From Syntrophopropionicum propionicicum_A (lineage in GTDB: Bacteria > Bacillota > Desulfotomaculia > Desulfotomaculales > Pelotomaculaceae): 64,000 nt of DNA. The number at the start of each line of letters is the position of its first letter. Positions within the stretch are counted from its first letter, which is position 1. Both the position numbers and the translations under genes were made by a program. The stretch lies in the NCBI RefSeq assembly GCF_048984525.1, contig NZ_JBMGJC010000002.1, positions 62,001-126,000 of the forward strand, written 5' to 3'. Below the pieces are notes generated by a model, which saw only the letters and a list, made by a program, of their open reading frames with translations, ran no database searches and was not told the origin of the DNA. Below are positions 8,620-18,034 of this stretch, one piece after another.

Positions 8620-10344
8620 ATGAAGTTCATCCGCGTGGACATGACAGCGAAAAAAGTCAAGGTTGAGGAAGTTCCCGAGAAATACGCGGGATTAGGAGGC
8701 CGCGGTCTCACCTCCATGATTGTGGCAGATGAAGTAAAGCCGACCTGCCACCCTTTAGGGAAGAACAACAAAATCGTTTTTGCCCCGGGCCTGCTCAGCG
8801 GCACTTCCGCGCCTAATTCCGGGCGTATCTCAGTGGGCGCCAAAAGCCCCCTGACCGGAGGGATCAAAGAAAGCAACGCCGGCGGTTCATTCTCACAGAA
8901 GCTGGCCAGGCTCGGCGTTAAGGCGCTTGTTATTGAAGGTATGCCGGATGAAGACAATCTCTATGTGATCAATGTGAATGCGAGTGGCGTTACTATAGAA
9001 GAGGCGCCCCGGGAAATCATAGGCAAAGGAAATTACGAGGCGATTAAGGGCCTCAGTTCCAAATACGGCGAGAAGGTGGGCATCGCCATAGCGGGCCCGG
9101 CAGGAGAAATGAGGCTGGCCGCGGCCAATATCTCCATCAAGGACCCTGACGGAAACATACGCAGCGCCGGACGCGGCGGCCTTGGCGCGGTGCTGGGCTC
9201 CAAAAAAGTGAAAGCTGTTGTTGTGGACGATAACGGTGCTCCAGGCGTGCCTATCGCGGATGCGGATGCCTTTAACACCGCTGCCAAAAGGTTTGCCAAA
9301 GCCCTGCTGGACCACCCGGTTACCGGGCAGGGCCTGCCCGCGTACGGCACTGATATTTTAGTGAACATCCTGAATGAAGCCGGAGGTCTGCCCACGCAGA
9401 ATTTCCGCCGCGGGCGCAACGAGTGGGCCAACGATATCGGCGGCGAAACAATGGCCGCCACAATTAAAGAGCGCGGCGGCAAGCCTACTCACAACTGCCA
9501 TACAGGTTGTGTTATCCGCTGCTCCCAGCAGTATTACGATAAGGCGGGCCAATATCTTACCAGCGGCTTTGAATATGAAACTATCTGGAGCCTTGGGGCT
9601 GACGCGTGCATAAAAAACCTGGACGATATCGCTTATATTGACCGTGCCATGGATAACGCCGGTATCGACAGCATCGAAACAGGCGCTACCATCGCTGTGG
9701 CGATGGACGCCGGCGTCATACCGTGGGGTGACGGCAAAGCGGCGCTTGACCTGGTTGAGCAGATCGGCAAAGGGACCCCGCTGGGCAGGATTATCGGCAG
9801 CGGCGCCGCGGTTACCGGCAAAGTCTTCGGCTTGACCAGGGTGCCTGTTGTGAAGAACCAGGCCATCCCCGCCTATGACCCGCGCGCGGTTAAAGGAGTC
9901 GGCCTGACCTACGCCACATCGCCTATGGGCGCAGACCATACCGCGGGTTATGCTGTGGCTACCAACATCCTTAAAGTAGGTGGGTTTGTTGAGCCTTTAA
10001 AGAAAGAAGGCCAGGTGGAGCTGTCCCGCAACCTGCAGATAGCGACTGCCGCCGTGGACAGCACAGGCATGTGCCTGTTTATAGCATTCGCTATACTTGA
10101 TATTCCTGATGGATTCAACGCCCTGATCGACATGATTAACGCTCAGTACGGCCTGTCTCTTACCGCGGACGACGTTACCGCCCTCGGCCAGGCTATCCTG
10201 AAAGCGGAGCGCGGTTTTAACGAAAAGGCGGGATTCACCAGGGCCCATGACCGCCTGCCGGAGTATTTCCAAGAGGAGTGCCCGCCCCACAATACCACCT
10301 GGGATTTCACGGATGAGGAAATTGACGAGGTGTTTAATTTCTAA
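8620..10344 (+). CDS. aor: Aldehyde:ferredoxin oxidoreductase (tungsten/molybdenum, AOR family)
   Basis: A 574-residue enzyme expected to oxidise aldehydes to carboxylic acids with ferredoxin, using a bis-pterin W (or Mo) centre and one [4Fe-4S] cluster. The pterin-loop stretch GAKSPLTGGIKESNAGG is near residue 70, the cysteine cluster HNCHTGCVIRC is near 290, and the late cluster cysteine is in DSTGMCLF. ATG 8620 follows AAAGGAGGGG; an upstream in-frame extension would translate the structured leader and is rejected. Somewhat shorter than typical 600-620-residue AORs. The upstream pterin genes supply its cofactor. Substrate unknown. Confidence 0.92.
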   Translation: MKFIRVDMTAKKVKVEEVPEKYAGLGGRGLTSMIVADEVKPTCHPLGKNNKIVFAPGLLSGTSAPNSGRISVGAKSPLTGGIKESNAGGSFSQKLARLGVKALVIEGMPDEDNLYVINVNASGVTIEEAPREIIGKGNYEAIKGLSSKYGEKVGIAIAGPAGEMRLAAANISIKDPDGNIRSAGRGGLGAVLGSKKVKAVVVDDNGAPGVPIADADAFNTAAKRFAKALLDHPVTGQGLPAYGTDILVNILNEAGGLPTQNFRRGRNEWANDIGGETMAATIKERGGKPTHNCHTGCVIRCSQQYYDKAGQYLTSGFEYETIWSLGADACIKNLDDIAYIDRAMDNAGIDSIETGATIAVAMDAGVIPWGDGKAALDLVEQIGKGTPLGRIIGSGAAVTGKVFGLTRVPVVKNQAIPAYDPRAVKGVGLTYATSPMGADHTAGYAVATNILKVGGFVEPLKKEGQVELSRNLQIATAAVDSTGMCLFIAFAILDIPDGFNALIDMINAQYGLSLTADDVTALGQAILKAERGFNEKAGFTRAHDRLPEYFQEECPPHNTTWDFTDEEIDEVFNF

Positions 10345-10360
10345 AGCGTATGCGGCATTA

Positions 10361-10398
10361 AAAAAGCTGGGAGAATTTCATAACCCAGCTTTTTTTTG
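10361..10398. terminator. Bidirectional terminator between AOR and the cupin gene
   Basis: AAAAAGCTGGG and CCCAGCTTTTTTTT form an 11-bp stem with A and T tracts on both sides, placed between two convergent genes. Confidence 0.9.
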
Positions 10399-10401
10399 TG
10401 C

Positions 10402-10704
10402 TTATATCAATACCAGGCACATCACAGACGAGGGGCTTTCGCATAGGACTTCGGAGCTATGGTGAACGCCCGGAGGTATGAGCACTATATCTCCGGGACC
10501 GACTTCCTGGACATGGCCGTCAACTTTGAAACTCATCTTCCCCGACCTGACTATAATAAGGTGCGTTTCGTCGTGTGTATGCCGTTCTCTCAACAGGCCG
10601 GGCGGATGTGTGGACAGTATCGCCAGGTATTTTCCGATAGAGATTGACCCAACCTTATCATCCTGCGAGGTGATAAAGCGAGCGGTCTGACTGGGTTTAG
10701 CCAT
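10402..10704 (-). CDS. Small cupin-domain protein
   Basis: 100 residues, a single beta-barrel cupin. The first motif RHTHDETHLIIVRSG gives the metal-binding histidines and glutamate; the second reads PGDIVLIPPGVHH. ATG 10704 follows AAAGGAG and is preferred over 10728. Such proteins are either small metal enzymes or ligand sensors; nothing here decides. It is convergent with AOR and probably transcribed alone. Confidence 0.82.
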   Translation of the reverse strand: MAKPSQTARFITSQDDKVGSISIGKYLAILSTHPPGLLRERHTHDETHLIIVRSGKMSFKVDGHVQEVGPGDIVLIPPGVHHSSEVLCESPSSVMCLVLI

Positions 10705-11058
10705 TGAATACGCGCTCCTTTCTAACATAAATTTCCTGATATTGCTTTGTAAAAGTATATGATGCTGATCGCAATAATATATTTAAGAAATTTTTTTAGC
10801 ATGATAAAGAATTACACATTTGCCCGATAAAGATTTAGTACCGGGGGAAAATAAAATCACGGTATTTTAGTTGAATAAGGGCTGAAAATTCTTTTGTAAG
10901 CGCAAGCCGTTACCAGGGTGAGAGAACTTGTCCATTTTACATTTCTTTGTTAATATGTATTTTGTTAATGCAATCACGAAGCTCCCGGGCTGCCGGCTGA
11001 ACTAAGAATGCTTGCTCAAGCGGCAGGGCGCTTTTGGGTTTTACACAGGAGGTAAATT
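10705..11058. other. Intergenic region with possible hairpins
   Basis: 354 bases between divergent genes, AT-rich on the left. Near the right end CTGCCG pairs with CGGCAG around a 25-base loop (about 10990-11025), just before the transporter ribosome site. No known riboswitch was recognised. It must hold both divergent promoters. Confidence 0.4.
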
Positions 11059-12015
11059 ATGGCTCACAACAGTGAATCAGCAATAAAGGCCGCCCTGGTG
11101 GCCAACGGGCTGATTGCCGCTATGAAGCTGGTCTCGGCAATCTTGAGCGGCAGCGCTTCGATGATGGCTGAATTTAAACACTCACTGGGTGACTGGGCAA
11201 ACGGCTTTTTTCTATTAATCGGGATCAAGCAGGCAGACCGGCCCAGTGATGACCGCTACCAGTTCGGCCACGGCAAGCGAGTCTTTTTCTGGAGCTTTAT
11301 AGCAAGCCTGGGCATGCTGTTTATTGGGGGAGCGCTTTCTATTTACGGGGGCGTGCTCAAGATCATGCACCCGGAACACATCGGGCACGTGCAGCTTAAC
11401 CTGATCGTGATAACGCTCAGTATTTTGTTTGAGTGCTATTCTTTTTCCATGGCCGTGCGGGCGATTGTGCATGAGACCGGGATAGAGGCGCGAGGGTTAA
11501 AAACGATTTTCAGTGTTGTCCCCGTCCTGGCCAGGTCCACCCCGGCCACCCGGTTTATTTTCCTGGAGGACACGGCCGCGCTGTTCGGGTTGGTAGTAGC
11601 GGGCGCGGCAATCCTGATCGTCCATTACACGGGTAACATTGTTTTTGACGGGGTTGCCTCTATAATTATAGGTATTTTGCTGTTCTTTATCGGTTTTGGC
11701 ACCGCCAAGGAAAACGCCTCGGCGATCCTGGGCGAATCCGCCGACTCCGGACTGATCAGAGAAATTGGTGATTTTGTAATGACCATCCCCGGAATTATCG
11801 ATATACACAATGTCCGCTCAATGTGTGTGGGGCCGAACAGCTACCTGCTGGAGATGGTCGTGGAAGCAGACGAGAGGATAAACCTGGTTGATTGCGACGA
11901 CATCGGCTTTTGTGTCAAGAAGATGGTAAAAGAAAAATTTAATGAAATTTCATACGCCCATATCTCTGTTATTGCTGATGACAGAGAAAGACAGTGGGAC
12001 AAGTGTGAAATATAA
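11059..12015 (+). CDS. Cation diffusion facilitator (CDF) family transporter
   Basis: 318 residues with about six membrane segments and a short cytoplasmic C-terminal domain. CDF proteins export divalent metals such as Zn, Fe or Mn against protons. The metal-site helix HSLGDWANG with its HxxxD pattern is near residue 40 and HGKRVFFW near residue 73; the second site helix carries VFDGVASIIIG. ATG follows AGGAGGTAAATT. The metal cannot be told from sequence. Confidence 0.9.
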   Translation: MAHNSESAIKAALVANGLIAAMKLVSAILSGSASMMAEFKHSLGDWANGFFLLIGIKQADRPSDDRYQFGHGKRVFFWSFIASLGMLFIGGALSIYGGVLKIMHPEHIGHVQLNLIVITLSILFECYSFSMAVRAIVHETGIEARGLKTIFSVVPVLARSTPATRFIFLEDTAALFGLVVAGAAILIVHYTGNIVFDGVASIIIGILLFFIGFGTAKENASAILGESADSGLIREIGDFVMTIPGIIDIHNVRSMCVGPNSYLLEMVVEADERINLVDCDDIGFCVKKMVKEKFNEISYAHISVIADDRERQWDKCEI

Positions 12016-12017
12016 TA

Positions 12018-13325
12018 TCATGCCATTTTGAATGACAGCTGGACCGGCGGCAGGACCCGGACGGCAATACGGGCCTTTTTTTTACTCGAAATTTTTAAAG
12101 TGCGGGCGTCGTAGTCCAACTCAGCGTCAAAGCCGAGCACATCCTGCAGAAAAGCCAGGCTGACAAAAGAGGCCCCGTCACGGGCAAAGATATGTGCCTT
12201 CTGGTCCAAAACAGTATTGTCAAGCCGGGCGGCAGAGCCGTTCAGCGGTATCGACAACAGCCTTCCTCCCGTTTTAATCTCAACAGATTCAGTGTCTTTA
12301 TTCCAGCCTGCCGACGCGCCGGCAGCGGCGCATAACGGCCTCAGCGGGAGCAGCAGGTTTTCGCCGTCGCTGAGCGGTGTCAGGGACTCTGGTAAATCTA
12401 TCGTTTTCCCGTTAATCAATACGTTAAGGTGATATTTAACCAGCATGCCCCCATATGGATCGACGGGGGCTTTTATATTCAGCACCCTGTTGTCCTCACC
12501 CAGGAAATCAGCTCCAAAAAAATTCTTCAGGTAGTAATCAGGGATGTATATAGTGTTTTCAAGCAGTAAGGGGGCGTCACCGGTTTGAACGGTCACGTTA
12601 TTGGCAGTGACCTTTTTGCTCCCTATTGTAAGCTGCACCTCCCGGTCTATATTGGCAGCGAGGAGGGAATTGGTACTGCCGTCCCAGGTCAGCCGGCAGC
12701 CGAGTGCCGCAGACAGGGGCCGCAGGGGCAGGTAGGTTACTTCTCCCGCCTGTACCGGGCCCAGGTGCCTGGCAAATTCCTGCTCCACGCCGTTAACGGC
12801 TACATGGTCATATTTTTTTAAAGACAACAGGTCCTGCCCGCTGCTGATAATCTGGACTTCCGTGCCGACCGAAACACGATCATAAAGCCAGAGGATGTCC
12901 TCATTGTGCATCCTGATGCAGCCGGATGAGGCGTGAGTCCCAATAGAATAAAGGTTGTTGTTGCCGTGCACACCGTAGCTGCTGCCGGCGGTGCCCAGGG
13001 CGTTCAGCCCCAGCCAGCGCGGGCCGAGCGGGTTTTCTGGAACGCCGCCCGGTATCAGCGGCCCGCCGTCAGGATGCCGCCACGAGGGGTAGACAAGCTT
13101 GTTTACCACCTGCCAGTTCCCCTCCGGCGTATAGTGCGGCAGGCGGCCGGTAGCGACAGGAAATACGTCGAGGAGAAAGCCGTCCTCGAAAAACGCCAGC
13201 TGGTTGGTGCTCTTGTTAATCAATAATCTGTAATCAGTGAGAGCAAGCTGCGGGAAGAAAAGTATAAACAGTAAGCCCAATGTTAACGCGGCAAGATAAA
13301 TTTTAACCTTAAAAATATAAATCAC
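12018..13325 (-). CDS. Secreted L,D-transpeptidase with copper-amine-oxidase-N-like repeats
   Basis: 435 residues. An N-terminal hydrophobic segment (LAALTLGLLFILFFP) anchors or exports the protein. Residues about 30-155 are a YkuD L,D-transpeptidase domain with the active-site sequence SIGTHASSGCIRMH, a cysteine enzyme that makes 3-3 peptidoglycan cross-links or attaches proteins. The rest holds two or more stalk domains like the copper amine oxidase N-terminal domain (VTYLPLRPLSAALGC, LLLPLRPLCAAAGA), common in surface proteins of this lineage. Convergent with the CDF gene and probably acts on the cell wall or spore cortex. Confidence 0.9.
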   Translation of the reverse strand: MIYIFKVKIYLAALTLGLLFILFFPQLALTDYRLLINKSTNQLAFFEDGFLLDVFPVATGRLPHYTPEGNWQVVNKLVYPSWRHPDGGPLIPGGVPENPLGPRWLGLNALGTAGSSYGVHGNNNLYSIGTHASSGCIRMHNEDILWLYDRVSVGTEVQIISSGQDLLSLKKYDHVAVNGVEQEFARHLGPVQAGEVTYLPLRPLSAALGCRLTWDGSTNSLLAANIDREVQLTIGSKKVTANNVTVQTGDAPLLLENTIYIPDYYLKNFFGADFLGEDNRVLNIKAPVDPYGGMLVKYHLNVLINGKTIDLPESLTPLSDGENLLLPLRPLCAAAGASAGWNKDTESVEIKTGGRLLSIPLNGSAARLDNTVLDQKAHIFARDGASFVSLAFLQDVLGFDAELDYDARTLKISSKKKARIAVRVLPPVQLSFKMA

Positions 13326-13670
13326 CCCCGGCGTTGGTTCATTCTTCAGGACATACTATGAACAACCGGGGGATATTAGAATAATTAATTCCGGATCTAA
13401 TTTATCAGATATAATTTCAACTCAACCAATAGTAAAAATTCACGACAATCCCGTGTTTCTTCCGACCAGGCAAAGATGTCAGGTTAGTTTGCTGTTGTCA
13501 CAGTTTATCTGTATAATTGACTTACTAGTGATTATATATAAAATTGCTTTAACCTCAGCATAAAATGAAATCCTTTGCACGGGAATTCATACTTCTATTA
13601 CCTGAACCGTTGACTCCTTTTTTTTTCGCATTTGAGACAGTCATAATCCTAAAGGAGGATAATAACCGGC
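13326..13670. other. Divergent intergenic region
   Basis: 345 AT-rich bases between the transpeptidase and the sensor kinase. TTGACT is visible at 13517, followed by TA-rich sequence, but no well-spaced -10 can be fixed. The kinase ribosome site AAAGGAGG lies just upstream of 13671. No RNA motif recognised. Confidence 0.4.
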
Positions 13671-15518
13671 ATGCAATATGATGAAGCAATTATCCAGTCT
13701 ATATTAAAAGGTAAACTGGATGACGTGCAGAGTTCCATCCTTAAAGCCCTCGGAGACGGCCACAGCCCTGAAGATCTCCTCAATAATGTCCTCCTGCCGG
13801 CTATGGAAACAGTATCCAAAAATTTTTCCGGACATTCGTTTTTTGTTGCAGACGTGTTGATCTCAGCCCGGGCCATCCAGTGGGGGATCGATATCTTAAA
13901 ACCTATGTTTCGCCAGCCGTTGGAGGAGGAACAAGAGGTAATCGTGCTGGGCACTGTCGAGGGAGACATACACGATATAGGTAAAAATTTATTAGCCTTA
14001 ATGTTAAGAGGGTCCGGTTTCAGGGTCATTGACCTTGGGGTTGATGTATCCCATGAGCGGTTTGTTGAGGCAATCCAGCAGTATAAACCCAGAGTCGTGG
14101 GGATTTCTGCGCTTCTTACGGTAACCATGGTCCGCATGGCCGAAACAGTAAACGTTATAAAAGAAGCAGGTCTGCGCGACAAGGTGCTGATAGCTGTAGG
14201 GGGGAGTCCTGTAACCGAGGATTTCGCCAAGGAAATTGGCGCTGACTATTATTTTTCGGATGCTTCCACGGCCGCCCGGGTTCTCTCCAAAGATATAAAA
14301 GAACTCAGTGTCCGTCAATCTCTCAACCCCACAACATTTACATTGGGCGCATGGCTGGACAGTGAGGAATTGCAGCAGGTGAGCAGAAATTTTACTGAAG
14401 CGACAGGCCTGCGCGTCGTTTTTTTAGATGAAAAAAATCAACATATCGGGCCGCCTGAACTGATGGATGAATTTTTGGAGCACTGTACTGGTTGTATACG
14501 GCCAAATAAAGAGAATATTTTAAACCAGCTTAAAAAAACGCCATTACTAAACAGGACCTCACCCTCAGACGAACCGTTCGCTTATTTTTGCCCCGCCGGC
14601 CTGGTGGAAATAACCACTTCCCTTTTCCATGAGAACCAGCGGGTAGGCAGTATTCTCTGCGGGCACTTTTACCTGGCGAAAGATCCGGATGAGCAACCCT
14701 GGCACCTTCACCATTACGGCATAAAGGTTTTCGATAAAGAACAGGTAGAGTCCACCCGGGGACTCCTTAAACTTTTGGCTGACTATGTTATTAAAATGGC
14801 TTACTCTAATCAGAAAGAGATTAAGGTCAGGGAACAACAGCTTTTTTTGGCGCATGCCTTAAAAGCCAAGGTGGAATTGGAGAAAGCCCTCAGAAAAGCG
14901 GAACTGCTTGCTTTGCAATCCCAGGTCAACCCGCACTTCCTCTTCAACACCCTTAATACCATTGCGCGACTGGCTTTTTTAGAAGGAGCGGAAATGACAG
15001 AAAAGACGGTACACAGTCTCGCCCGTGTCCTTCGCTATAATCTGCGTCGGATTAAAGAGGCCTTAACCATAGAAGAAGAAATGAAAACAATAAAAGATTA
15101 CCTGTTTATACAGCAGACACGTTTTGCCGGCAGGCTGGAGGTAAACATTGACGTGCAGGACGGGATTCTGGGGGCCAGGGTTCCCTGCCTTGCTCTGCAG
15201 CCAATTGTTGAAAACGCGATTGTACACGGAATTGAGCCGTCTACAGTAAAAGGCCAGATCTCTGTGCGCGGCTATGATAAGGACGGCGGAATTGTTTTCG
15301 AGGTGGAGGACAATGGTATCGGCATGAGTCAGGATGAAATAGACCGGATTTTCAACCTCGAGAACCTGCCCAGCGGCAAGGGACATACCACCGGGATCGG
15401 TCTTAACAATATTCAAAAGCGTATGCAGGCCTTTTTCAGGGTAAACTGCGCCCTGGAGATAAAAAGCACTGTCGGCAAAGGATGTAAGGTGCAGCTCTAC
15501 TTTCCGAAAATTCATTGA
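13671..15518 (+). CDS. Corrinoid-binding, PocR-containing sensor histidine kinase (LytS-type)
   Basis: 615 residues with an unusual order. Residues about 1-85 resemble the helical cap, and 88-205 the Rossmann domain, of methyltransferase corrinoid proteins, with the cobalamin motif EGDIHDIGKN, the SALLT strand and VGGSPV. Residues about 220-385 are a PocR domain (HCTGCIRPNKENI, FCPAGLVEI), a ligand-sensing fold. After a coiled coil comes a LytS/YesM-type kinase core with phospho-accepting histidine in QSQVNPHFLFNTLN and ATPase boxes PIVENAIVHGI and VEDNGIGM. No membrane segments, so it senses in the cytoplasm. It is followed by its regulator and methyl-transfer genes. It presumably senses corrinoid state and a small molecule together; that is inference. 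Confidence 0.88.
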   Translation: MQYDEAIIQSILKGKLDDVQSSILKALGDGHSPEDLLNNVLLPAMETVSKNFSGHSFFVADVLISARAIQWGIDILKPMFRQPLEEEQEVIVLGTVEGDIHDIGKNLLALMLRGSGFRVIDLGVDVSHERFVEAIQQYKPRVVGISALLTVTMVRMAETVNVIKEAGLRDKVLIAVGGSPVTEDFAKEIGADYYFSDASTAARVLSKDIKELSVRQSLNPTTFTLGAWLDSEELQQVSRNFTEATGLRVVFLDEKNQHIGPPELMDEFLEHCTGCIRPNKENILNQLKKTPLLNRTSPSDEPFAYFCPAGLVEITTSLFHENQRVGSILCGHFYLAKDPDEQPWHLHHYGIKVFDKEQVESTRGLLKLLADYVIKMAYSNQKEIKVREQQLFLAHALKAKVELEKALRKAELLALQSQVNPHFLFNTLNTIARLAFLEGAEMTEKTVHSLARVLRYNLRRIKEALTIEEEMKTIKDYLFIQQTRFAGRLEVNIDVQDGILGARVPCLALQPIVENAIVHGIEPSTVKGQISVRGYDKDGGIVFEVEDNGIGMSQDEIDRIFNLENLPSGKGHTTGIGLNNIQKRMQAFFRVNCALEIKSTVGKGCKVQLYFPKIH

Positions 15519-15548
15519 ACCTCTTATCTGCCATAATTTTTACACGGG

Positions 15549-17156
15549 GTGATTTTCATAATAAAGATAGTCATAGCGGAAGACGAAAGCATAGAACGTA
15601 TGTATATCAGGAGGTTGCTTAACCGGTACTTTCCTGCTGTCGAACAGGTCGCGGAAGCTGAAAGCGGTCCTGCGGCGCTAAATTTAATCAACACTATTAA
15701 ACCCGACCTTTGCCTCATGGATATTCGCATGCCCGGCATGGACGGCTTAAAAGTTATTGAAGAGATACGGGAGAACGGGCCGGATACCAGGTTCATCATT
15801 ATTTCGGCGCATGATGAATTTCATTACGCCCAGAAAGCCGTACAGCTGGGAGCCAGCGCCTACCTGCTCAAACCTGTGGAATCGAAGTTGTTGGTACAGG
15901 TTATCGGGCAGGTTATCGAAGAGATTGAACGCGAAAACAATAAAATTCTTGAGCAAAAACGAATTACAGAATTACTGGAAAATACTATCCCGGCCCTGCG
16001 GTTGAATTTTTTCTCCGAAATTTTAAAAGGCAGCAAAGAATCACCGGAAGTTCTTCTGGAAAGAGCCCGCGTGCTTGGCATTGAGCGCTTTCCTAATGGT
16101 GTTTTATGCGCCAGTGTAAATATTCTCGACAGTGGCCGAGAGGAAGTAAGGATCCAGCGTATTCTTGGCGAAATATACCACCTTGTTAAACTGCGGTTAG
16201 GCGCGCATGATATATTGCTGACCCATGCCGGCGGACTCGAATTTGCTGTTCTGGTATGGATTGATCCCGCGGAAAAAAACCCTGCTTTAAAAATGTTAAA
16301 TGTTGCTGAAAGCTTGAGGACGGTTACTGAGAAGACCGGATGGGCACACCTGACCATCGGTGTCGGTAAAATATGCTCCGGACCCGCTGAACTATACCAT
16401 TCATACCGGCAGGCTAAAAAAGCCAATAACCACCGGCTGACCCTTGGAAATAACCAGGTTATCCCATACAGCAAAATAGCCGGAATAAAATTAGAAAGCT
16501 GCTATCCCAAACACCTGGAGAAGGAACTTTTGGCCAGGATTGAGTTGGGAGATATAAGTAACGTAACCGGTATTATGGATGCTATTGTAAGTGAGGTTGG
16601 GCGAGGCGGAGATCCCGACCAGATGCGAAATCATTTAATCGAGCTGTTGGTGGTCGCTTCCAGGGCTTCCCGTATTCCCCTCGGCGCCCGCTGGTGGCAT
16701 GCACTGGAGCAATACCAGACGAATAACCTTTTAGGCGCCTGGGTCAGACAAAATATTATATCGATGGCCGCCGCGGTTGCCAAACGCAAAGAACAGCATA
16801 ATAACAGTATTATCTGTAATATACAGCGGTATATTAATGACTTCTATTACCTTGATCTTAACCTGGAAGCTGTGGCCGGCAAGTTTTTTCTCAGCCCGAG
16901 TTATCTTAGCCGTATTTTTAAAATTGAAACTGGGATGAATTTTGTTGACTATGTGACCCAGGTGAGAATGCGCGCGGCGGAACAACTCCTTAATAAACCG
17001 GATGAATCAATTGCCGGTATTGCGAAAAAGGCGGGTTACCACGACATCAAGTATTTTACACGCGTATTTAAAAAACACAAAGGAATTACACCCGGTGAAT
17101 ACCGCAAGTCACTTATTAAATTAAACACCTGTGAAGAGGCGTGTAATGATAATTAG
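15549..17156 (+). CDS. Response regulator, YesN type (REC plus AraC DNA-binding domain)
   Basis: 535 residues. The N-terminal receiver has the acidic pocket IAEDES, phospho-acceptor LCLMDIRMPGMDG and late lysine in YLLKPVE. A long middle domain links to a C-terminal AraC pair of helix-turn-helices (NLEAVAGKFFLSPSYLSRIF, SIAGIAKKAGYHDIKYFTRV). It is the cognate partner of the upstream LytS-type kinase, 30 bases away. Likely target is the glycyl radical enzyme operon downstream. The start is probably GTG 15549, although the ribosome site is poor. Confidence 0.9.
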   Translation: MIFIIKIVIAEDESIERMYIRRLLNRYFPAVEQVAEAESGPAALNLINTIKPDLCLMDIRMPGMDGLKVIEEIRENGPDTRFIIISAHDEFHYAQKAVQLGASAYLLKPVESKLLVQVIGQVIEEIERENNKILEQKRITELLENTIPALRLNFFSEILKGSKESPEVLLERARVLGIERFPNGVLCASVNILDSGREEVRIQRILGEIYHLVKLRLGAHDILLTHAGGLEFAVLVWIDPAEKNPALKMLNVAESLRTVTEKTGWAHLTIGVGKICSGPAELYHSYRQAKKANNHRLTLGNNQVIPYSKIAGIKLESCYPKHLEKELLARIELGDISNVTGIMDAIVSEVGRGGDPDQMRNHLIELLVVASRASRIPLGARWWHALEQYQTNNLLGAWVRQNIISMAAAVAKRKEQHNNSIICNIQRYINDFYYLDLNLEAVAGKFFLSPSYLSRIFKIETGMNFVDYVTQVRMRAAEQLLNKPDESIAGIAKKAGYHDIKYFTRVFKKHKGITPGEYRKSLIKLNTCEEACNDN

Positions 17157-17796
17157 ACGGAATGATCAAATCTGCCTGGCCTGCTCATCGCTGAAAGAGG
17201 AGATCGATAAACTGGCCCCGGATTACTTGGAAACAAAATTTTATCCCATCGGGTTACATGAATCGCCGTCTTACTTAAACAAAGCCCTCATGCAGGTAAT
17301 TTTACGCGAAGGCCGTGGCCGCGATGTGATTTTGGCTTACGGTCTTTGTTCCAGGTCTACTGTAGGTTTATTCAACCCGGGGGGGAAACTGGTCCTGCCC
17401 AGGTTTCATGACTGCATCCGGCTGCTGCGGCAGACGGGCCGGGACGCGGCGGGCAGCTATTTCCTCTCCCCGAGTTGGGTCCGTTACGGGCGCACGCCCT
17501 TACAGGAGCGAAGCGAATTAATCGCCAAGCACGGCCCGCAAACCGGCGCCTGGATCTTTGACTCCATGTACCGTCACTATAAGCAGATTATATATATAGA
17601 CACCATGGGCGCCGGGGAAGATACCAGGAAGACCATAGAGCTGGCGCGTGAAACCGCTGGCGGCCTGGGATGGGATTTTGCAGTGGAACCGGGTGCGACG
17701 GACCGTCTGGAGCGTTTGTTGACAGGCAGTTGGGATTCCTCTGAATTTTTGGTTTTACCGCCGGGACAAAAAGTGGAGGCGAACATGTTTCTTTAA
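17146..17796 (+). CDS. DUF1638 protein
   Basis: About 216 residues. It opens MIIRRNDQICLACSSLKEEI and has DVILAYGLCSR and VLPRFHDCIRLL, the cysteine and histidine pattern of the DUF1638 family. Family members are commonly found beside corrinoid-dependent methyltransferase genes; the biochemical role is unknown. ATG 17146 follows GAAGAGG and overlaps the regulator's end by 11 bases, so translation is probably coupled. Ends the sensor transcript before a terminator. Confidence 0.8.
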   Translation: MIIRRNDQICLACSSLKEEIDKLAPDYLETKFYPIGLHESPSYLNKALMQVILREGRGRDVILAYGLCSRSTVGLFNPGGKLVLPRFHDCIRLLRQTGRDAAGSYFLSPSWVRYGRTPLQERSELIAKHGPQTGAWIFDSMYRHYKQIIYIDTMGAGEDTRKTIELARETAGGLGWDFAVEPGATDRLERLLTGSWDSSEFLVLPPGQKVEANMFL

Positions 17797-17836
17797 ATAG
17801 ACAAAATTATTAACCCGGGTAAAAATATTCACCCTC

Positions 17837-17870
17837 GTGCCGGATGGTAGCATCCGGCACTTTTTTATTT
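17837..17870 (+). terminator. Rho-independent terminator after the DUF1638 gene
   Basis: GTGCCGGATG and CATCCGGCAC form a perfect 10-bp stem with a four-base loop, followed by TTTTTTATTTT. Confidence 0.95.
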
Positions 17871-18034
17871 TGACAAGGAAAACCCCGCAATCATAAAACG
17901 TTAGAATTCTTTTGACCGGCTACCGATTCTAGAATGTAAGAAAAGCACTACGTTTAAGAAAGGCAGGTGCAATTCAGCGGCGGCACGGCAATTTGGCAAA
18001 ACAAAATTGTAAAAACGAGAGGAGATGGATCTTT

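Noticed and set aside
10459..10690. Plus-strand frames over the cupin gene
   Set aside because: The minus-strand frame has clear cupin motifs and a ribosome site; the plus frames have neither.
10986..11040. NiCo-type riboswitch before the CDF transporter
   Set aside because: Only one simple hairpin is present, without the conserved four-way junction sequences.
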